From Tieghemiomyces parasiticus (Eukaryota > Kickxellomycota > Dimargaritomycetes > Dimargaritales > Dimargaritaceae): a stretch of DNA of 14,078 bases. The position numbers and the translations under genes were made by a program. Location of the stretch: assembly GCA_027575765.1 (NCBI GenBank), contig JANBPT010001119.1:1-14078 (forward strand), read 5' to 3'. Of the stretch, positions 8,728 through 14,078 are shown piece by piece (position 1 is the stretch's first letter; the number at the start of each line of letters is the position of its first letter). The notes beneath the pieces are model-generated. The model saw only the letters and a list, made by a program, of their open reading frames with translations, made no database searches and was not told the origin of the DNA.

Positions 8728-9809
8728 TGTGACCCCACACTAGCGACTCTTTTATCACCGCCGTTTTATCACTAGTACGCCCCCTCCTCCTCCTCACCTA
8801 TTAGAATATCCCCTTGCTACCTTTTCCCCTAGTTGCGTATTTACCTCTCTTTGACTTGGTACCAACCCCAAATGCGCCCTGTCGTTTGAAGGTCTGCCTG
8901 ACCTGTACGGCAGCCCTAATGAAAGAGGCGGGCCATCTTTCATTATAAAAGGCAGTCAGCACGACCCCTAATAAACGATAGTTAAGACCCACCCCATATT
9001 GTTCAATCATCTATTTCGAATTCGTTCCGCACTTTACTTAGTCTTTTTCCTGCCTTTTGGGCTAATTAGCCACTACGTTTCCTCTAGGGTAGTTCACCCT
9101 ACGACAGTGCATACTACTGGATGACAGCGGCAGGAGATTAGTGATGTCAATGCAACGGTGGAGTGGACCAGGTCCCTGGCCTATGCTATCGAGGGCGGCG
9201 GACTTTGAAAGTAACTACCTTGGCATGAAGTACCATATGCAGTAGGTGCGGGTCACTGTGCACTCAGTGTAATACAGAGTAAGAAATAGGGTAGGGCTGT
9301 GACCGGCAATTGCATGAAGCAGAAGCAGGGCTATGCTTTGACTGGTCAACCTCTACAATTGTTAATATGGCGTGGTTTTTACATCCCTAGCCGGGCCGCA
9401 GTAAATCTCCCCCGCCCACCCCCGATCGCAGTTTATCACATGTGAATTACCCCAAAAGGTCCACCCGGGAGAGTTGAAACATGTAGCACCACCACGTCGC
9501 TCTCCCACCTTTAGTCGCGAAGGTCGCCGGGACGCCTTGGAGACATATCCTCGGGCGTTGGCTGGAGAAAGTCCCGCCCTGAAAGTCGCCTGCAATAGAT
9601 CAGACGGTTGGGGGATGGAAAAAGAGAAAGTGGTTGGGGAGGCGGGTAAAATGTGGCGTACTTGCAGCTGTGCAGTGTGGGGCTTCGGGAAACCGTCTGT
9701 AAAGCCAAAGCAATGACACCCTACGGTGGGCATTGGCCAGAGTGCCTTCCATTAGACTCCTTAATTTGGGCCGCAAATGGCCTGTTCTCCTGGTTGGTTC
9801 GTAGGCGTT

Positions 9810-9848
9810 ATTGGCTAACAGTTTGGATACCTACCATATTATATTTTT
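9810..9848 (+). promoter_or_regulatory. Likely erg7 core promoter
   Basis: An inverted CCAAT box (ATTGG, 9810-9814) stands about 22 bp before an AT-rich TATA-like run (from about 9837, TATTATATTTTTTT). A C/T-rich stretch of about 120 bp then leads to the start codon at 9984. A second ATTGG lies at 9732-9736. Arrangement and distance fit a fungal housekeeping promoter. Confidence 0.5.
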
Positions 9849-9854
9849 TTTACC

Positions 9855-9938
9855 ATGCGCCTCCCAAACCGCGACCAGCTACTTGCCCGTCTCTCCCCCG
9901 CCTTGCTCCTCTCGCTCATTAGCCAGCGCACCATCTAG
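9855..9938 (+). other. Possible upstream ORF of 27 codons
   Basis: An ATG with A at -3 opens a 27-residue frame ending in TAG at 9936-9938, 45 bp before the erg7 ATG. If transcription starts upstream of 9855 it could lower cyclase translation. The TATA-like run is so close that the transcript may start inside or after it, so it may not be in the mRNA at all. Confidence 0.25.
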
Positions 9939-9983
9939 TCCTGCTACTATTCTACTCGCCCAACTCCCACTACCGTAGGAACC

Positions 9984-12900
9984 ATGGCCACCCGGACGTA
10001 CCCGCCGCCGCTCTACAAGCCCATTCGGCTGCGCGACCTCCAATCGACGGACCGCACCCGCTGGCGCCTCAATGTTGACCGCGGCCGGCAGGTGTGGGAG
10101 TACCTCGATTCTACCCAGACCGCGCAGAACCGTCCCCAGACGGATGTGGAACGCTACTGGCTTGGCCTACCTATGGTAGGTAGACGAACCAAGCAACTAT
10201 GTCCTAGGTGGCCACCGCCCCACTCCCTTGCGATTAGCGCGGGGTTAACAACCGCTGCATTGTGTGTGCGTACCCCAGACCCAAAGCGTATCACCTCGGT
10301 ACTCACCCAGTACTAACATCCAAATTTATTGACCTCGTCATGCGCCACGTCGCTCGTGTATAGGAGAAAATAGGGGCCTCAGCCGCCGCGCAGACCCCCT
10401 TCGACGCGGCCCGGAAGGGATTCGCTTTCCTACGCAACCTTCAGACCGAAGACGGCCACTGGGCCGGCCGCTACGACGGGCCCATGTTTATAACCCCTGG
10501 TGTGGTCATCTCGCTTTACTGCGTCCGCCATGCCTTGCCCGATCCCCAGCGCTTCGAATTGATTCGCTACATCCTGAGCATGGCCCACCCCGAGGACGGC
10601 GGCTGGGGATTGTAAGTGAGTTGATATGTATTATTCCTGGTGGTGGCCACTTCAAAACGAGATAGTCGGTTGTGGGCATGTATCTAGATTATATAGATAA
10701 AGCCGTCCTTCCGCTAACGGACCGGTGACTTATCTGATCCGCTTTTCATCCCCCCCGCCCCTTACGTAGGCATTCGAAGGGCAAGTCCATCGTGTTTGGC
10801 ACAACGCTCAACTATGTGACGCTCCGAATTCTGGGCGTCGGGGCCGACGAGGAACCCATGATTAAAGCCCGCAACACCCTGCATTCACTTGGTAAGTACC
10901 TCTAGAGCGGTCTACCCGGTCATACTCCAACACGTCAACGTGTCGCGCCCGAGCTGGCCCTAATGCGACCGTAAGCGACTAACACCCATTATCCCGTACC
11001 ATCACTATACGATCCCCACAACCCTTGCACCAGGCGGCGCTGCGGGCATCCCGGCCTGGGGCAAGTTCTGGCTCAGTATCCTGGGTGTATACAAATGGGA
11101 GGGCATGAACCCAATCCCCCCTGAACTGACGTAAGCCACGGATCTTGGGACACTGTCTTACCGGTAATTAGATTACTCGAAGAGAATGGCCACGGTGCGC
11201 CAGTAGGGCCGGTAAACTAACCAACCTCCAACCTTCCTCCTTTTCTCCCTCACACCTTGCTCACCCAACGCCACCCCGTGCAGACTCCTACCCCACATTC
11301 TCCCCGTACACCCCGGCCGATTCTGGGCGCACACTCGTGTGGTGTACCTGAGTATGGCCTACCTCTATGGAAAGCGGTACGTCACCGAGAGGACTCTGCT
11401 CACCGAGCAGCTCAAAGAGGTAAGGATGCCTTCCTCTCGAACCAATTGCTGAATACAAGTAGCGTCTCTCTTTGGGCGACACAGTCTAATCACCTGGCCC
11501 TGCTTGGCCCTCCACCCCTTTCCTTTGTACCGCCAATCTCATTAGGAAATCTACGTCCAACCGTTTAACAGTATCGACTGGGCAGCTAATCGGGCCAACG
11601 TGGCCGAGGTGGACATGTTCACCCGCCCCAACGCACTCACACGTCTGGCTAACCGGTGCCTTGCTGGCTTCGAACAGATCAACCCCACGTGGGTGCGCGA
11701 ACGGGCTCTAGAAGAAACTTTGAGCCAGGTCCTAATGGAGGAGGCCAACACTTCTGGTCTTGGGCTCGCCCCGGTCAACTACGCCGTCAACACGGTGGCT
11801 TTGGCGGTTGGCAAAGGTAAGGACTCGTTCGAGTACCGACGCCATATTGAGCGCCTGCCAGACCCCATGTGGATGAGTCCGCAGGGCCTGATGGTCAACG
11901 GGACCAACGGTTCCCAAATGTGGGACGCCGGCTTTGCGGCCCAGGCGGCAGTAGAGACGGGACTCGCCGATTTACCGGAGAACCACGCCTGCCTGGCCCG
12001 CACTTTGGAGTTTCTGGACGAGTGCCAGATCCAAGGGAACCCACCGTACTACGAGGTGGCGTACCGGTTCCGTACGCGTGGCGCCTGGCCATTCAGTACC
12101 CACGACCAGGGCTACACCGTGTCCGACTGCACCGCCGAGGGGCTGCAGAGCGTTCTCCTACTCCAGAATCTGCCGTACCTACCGGTCCACGTAGGCGCCC
12201 AGCGAGCCATGGACGCCGTTGACTTGCTGCTCACCATGCAGAACCCAGGCGGCGGTTTCGCCAGTTACGAAACCATCCGCTCTCCGGAATGGATCGAATT
12301 CCTCAATCCCGCCGAGATATTTGGAAAGTATATGGTGGAGTACACTTATCCGGAATGTACCACCTCGGTCATCCTGGGTCTCAAGTGTTTCCAGAGATTC
12401 TATCCGGACTACCGCTTGGACGACATCCGGTAAGTTAATTAGGCCGTGAGTGCCACGTCTAATAGAAACAGGGCGTGGCCCCTGAACGATACTCCGTGGG
12501 GCTAGATTAGCGCGGCTAGTGGCCGTTACCTTGCCCCCTGCTTTCTATAGCTTCGATATAACCGGTTCCACACGCTAACCCGCCCCCAACAATTCTCCAC
12601 TACTCCTCCGTAACGACTCCATCCCGTATGTCGCGGTCGGTAAACCAATTTTCTCACAGTCGCTGTATCAAAGGCGCGGTTGAGTATCTAATCGATCAGC
12701 AGCGTCCTGACGGCAGCTGGTTTGGCTCGTGGGGGGTTTGCTTTACCTATGCCGGCATGTTTGCCCTGAAATCCCTCGCCAGCGAAGGCTTCACTTACGA
12801 CAACTCGTAAGTGCCAACTACCATCCGTTCGGTTTGGAATCTCATGAGGTGGTTAAGAAGGGGCTGGTGGATTAGTGCGCAAATTGCGCGTTTACCTCAA

Positions 12901-13636
12901 CTTTACTAACCACAATATCCCTGTCGGCCCCGTGCCATTTGCATTGTGCGCCCCCTCCTCACATGACAATGTCTGGCTATTTTCAGTGTTCCTGTCCAAA
13001 AGGGGTGCGAGTTTCTTATCTCGAAACAACGCGCGGATGGCGGTTGGGGCGAGTCCTTTGAGGTAAGTACCGCTTGTCAAAATGTCGTTTACGATTTTCA
13101 AATAGCTACGAGGACAAGGGCTGCCGATCTGACTCGAACCTACGTGCTCTACCCGTTTCTTCATTGTACCGTCCTTTTACCATTAACAGGCCTGTGAAAC
13201 GGGCGAATACGTACAGTACGAAGACTCACAGGTGGTGCAGACCGCGTGGGCCATGTTGGCCCTGATGGCCGCCCAGTATCCCGGCCGTGACGATGTCACC
13301 CGGGCCGCGAAAGTAAGTCCGGGCCTGCTATTCATGTAACTACCATAGTACCTTGGTGTGGCCGTTTCACTGTGGCAGACTATACTTGGCATTAACGCCC
13401 CCGACATTTCGCTTATCATACCGCCATGCCCTGAATCCCCCCCCACACAGTTCATCATGTCCCGGCAGCAACCCAATGGCGAGTGGCTGCAGGAATCACT
13501 TGAGGGTGTGTTTAACAAGAGCTGTGCCATCGCCTACCCTAACTTCAAGCTTGTCTTCACGACCTGGGCCCTAGGCAAGTACGCCAAACTCTACGGTAAC
13601 CCCAGACTGGCGCAGTCCGACGGGTGCTTTACCTAG
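9984..13636 (+). CDS. ERG7: Lanosterol synthase (oxidosqualene cyclase), 10 exons
   Basis: Cyclises (S)-2,3-oxidosqualene to lanosterol, the first ring step of sterol synthesis, at ER or lipid-droplet membranes. Exons: 9984-10175, 10364-10611, 10770-10891, 11034-11130, 11284-11419, 11546-12429, 12660-12806, 12987-13062, 13190-13312, 13451-13636. They sum to 2211 nt, 736 aa, the usual family length, with all joins in frame. The catalytic acid is Asp459 in VSDCTAE. Several QW-type repeats are seen: [42 protein letters not shown]. Lanosterol-type product residues are present: Thr in GTNGSQMW, and Gln and Val in DQGYTVSD. The ATG has an AACC-ATG-G context and precedes the conserved TRWRL...GRQVWEYL region. 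The first join is the least certain. Nothing appears broken. Confidence 0.95.
10176..10363 (+). other. erg7 intron 1
   Basis: 188 nt, phase 0. Donor GTAGGT, perfect TACTAAC branch site at 10311-10317, acceptor TATAG, which is the first AG after the branch site. The join reads [21 protein letters not shown]. Two alternatives keep frame: donor 10180 with acceptor AG at 10373 or 10382, or acceptor 10393 with the same donor. They change only a few residues in a variable loop. Confidence 0.75.
10612..10769 (+). other. erg7 intron 2
   Basis: 158 nt, splits the Leu codon of GGWGLH. Donor GTAAGT, CTAAC at 10714-10718, acceptor CGTAG, no earlier AG after the branch site. Confidence 0.93.
10892..11033 (+). 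other. erg7 intron 3
   Basis: 142 nt, splits a Gly codon in [13 protein letters not shown]. Donor GTAAGT, GACTAAC at 10977-10983, acceptor ACCAG, first AG after the branch site. Confidence 0.93.
11131..11283 (+). other. erg7 intron 4
   Basis: 153 nt, splits the Thr codon of PPELTLLP. Donor GTAAGC, AACTAAC at 11215-11221, long pyrimidine tract, acceptor TGCAG. Confidence 0.93.
11420..11545 (+). other. erg7 intron 5
   Basis: 126 nt, phase 0 between EQLKE and EIYVQPF. Donor GTAAGG, CTAAT at 11486-11490, acceptor ATTAG. Confidence 0.92.
12430..12659 (+). other. erg7 intron 6
   Basis: 230 nt, the longest. Splits the Arg codon after LDDI. Donor GTAAGT, CTAAC at 12575-12579, acceptor CACAG 81 nt from the branch A with no AG between. 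Confidence 0.93.
12807..12986 (+). other. erg7 intron 7
   Basis: 180 nt, splits a Ser codon after FTYDN. Donor GTAAGT, perfect TACTAAC at 12904-12910, acceptor TTCAG, no earlier AG after the branch site. Splicing here restores [12 protein letters not shown] in the following exon. Confidence 0.93.
13063..13189 (+). other. erg7 intron 8
   Basis: 127 nt, phase 0 between WGESFE and ACETGEY. Donor GTAAGT, degenerate branch site CTGAC at 13129-13133, acceptor AACAG. An earlier ATAG at 13102-13105 lies upstream of the branch site and is not used if this reading is right. Confidence 0.92.
13313..13450 (+). other. erg7 intron 9
   Basis: 138 nt, phase 0 between TRAAK and FIMSRQQ. Donor GTAAGT, TTAAC branch-like site at 13392-13396, acceptor CACAG, first AG after it. 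Confidence 0.92.
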
Positions 13637-13925
13637 GATAGTCATCGGCGTACTGACTACGGTCGACGGACGGGCGTTGTCATGTGATTATTTGGGTTTA
13701 TGCCTTAATCGGATGCGTCATGACAGATCCAAGTCACATTTTACCTCGTCGTGCTACCAGACTATTTTTGCACGGCGGCGACAATCTATCAGCCATCGAC
13801 TAAATCACTTGACTAATACATAGTGTGCAGGGTGATAATACTCTTGCCATGGCATTTCAAGTGATGCTTTTATGCACCAAATACCGTTTCGGAAGTATCG
13901 ATAGCTCTAAATTGACGCGTTTGGT
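13637..13925. other. 3' flank of erg7
   Basis: No gene and no canonical AATAAA are visible. A 9-bp inverted repeat (ATCACTTGA 13804-13812, TCAAGTGAT 13857-13865) encloses the 10-nt palindrome TGCCATGGCA (13845-13854); together they could form a 3' structure. Confidence 0.5.
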
Positions 13926-14078
13926 GAAGTTTATGGGCTTCGGTAGTAGCGCTGTAGATGACCACTAGAAAGTTTCAAGACGAATAATCGAGTGGGTTTG
14001 GCCAGTTTGGGATTGAACCATTCCTTAGCCTACCTCTCCACCGTGTCGACGGCTGAGACCCCTTCCCCGCCCTGCCAC
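13926..14078 (-). repeat. Right copy of terminal inverted repeat
   Basis: Reverse complement of 1-153 with three mismatches. The outermost 77 bases are identical and the match runs exactly to the last base of the window. The slight divergence shows two separate genomic copies and not one molecule copied during library preparation. Confidence 0.93.

Larger units (their letters stand above)
8682..9983. other. Intergenic region between the NRPS and erg7-type genes
   Basis: No gene is supported here; open frames are short and lie on both strands without recognisable content. It holds a 15-nt palindrome (8713-8727), a 9-nt direct repeat TTTTATCAC (8750-8758 and 8764-8772), a TCACATGTGA palindrome (9436-9445), and near its right end the likely erg7 promoter with a pyrimidine-rich leader. 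Confidence 0.6.

Noticed and set aside
9362..9733. 123-codon frame on the - strand in the intergenic region
   Set aside because: Overlaps other chance frames on both strands, no domain, and lies in the erg7 upstream region.
13110..13180. tRNA-like stretch on the - strand (GGTTCGAGTC)
   Set aside because: The T-stem does not pair and there is no D arm or acceptor stem; the bases lie inside erg7 intron 8, whose splice signals explain the region.
1..14078. Telomere or linear plasmid ends
   Set aside because: The end repeats are unique-looking sequence with no TTAGGG-type arrays, no polymerase gene and normal spliced nuclear genes inside.
1..14078. CRISPR array or retrotransposon LTR pair
   Set aside because: No regularly spaced direct repeats were seen, and the end repeats are inverted, not direct.

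Overview
The window looks like nuclear DNA of a filamentous, early-diverging fungus. Two protein genes are well supported, both on the + strand. One is a long intronless nonribosomal peptide synthetase (NRPS). The other is a ten-exon oxidosqualene cyclase (lanosterol synthase, ERG7-type). A fungal host is suggested by the ERG7-type sterol cyclase, spliceosomal introns with TACTAAC/CTRAY branch sites, an AATAAA polyadenylation signal and Kozak-like starts. An early-diverging lineage (Zoopagomycota, perhaps Dimargaritales) is only a guess, based on an NRPS in a GC-rich genome whose genes carry many introns.

Layout. Bases 1-153 and 13926-14078 are inverted copies of the same sequence, with three mismatches, so the window begins and ends in one repeat. 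Bases 154-2666 hold no gene I can support; they contain an (AG)10 tract running into a perfect 9-bp hairpin, and weak CCAAT and TATA-like elements near the NRPS start. The NRPS spans 2667-8621 (1984 aa). Its domain order is T - degenerate E/C-like - C - A - T - E. It has no A domain for the first carrier and no release domain. A polyadenylation signal follows at 8676. Bases 8622-9983 are intergenic and hold the NRPS 3' end and the erg7 promoter. The erg7-type gene runs 9984-13636; nine introns can be placed from protein frame, donor, branch site and first AG, giving a complete protein of 736 aa. Bases 13637-13925 are 3' flank.

How the genes work together. The cyclase makes lanosterol from 2,3-oxidosqualene and carries lanosterol-type active-site residues, so it is probably a working sterol gene. 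The NRPS would activate one amino acid, couple it to a substrate carried on its first T domain, and epimerise it. It must get its first substrate and its release from other proteins, so it looks like a middle piece of a split assembly line. Whether the two genes are functionally linked (for example cyclase as resistant target copy) or merely adjacent cannot be told from this window.
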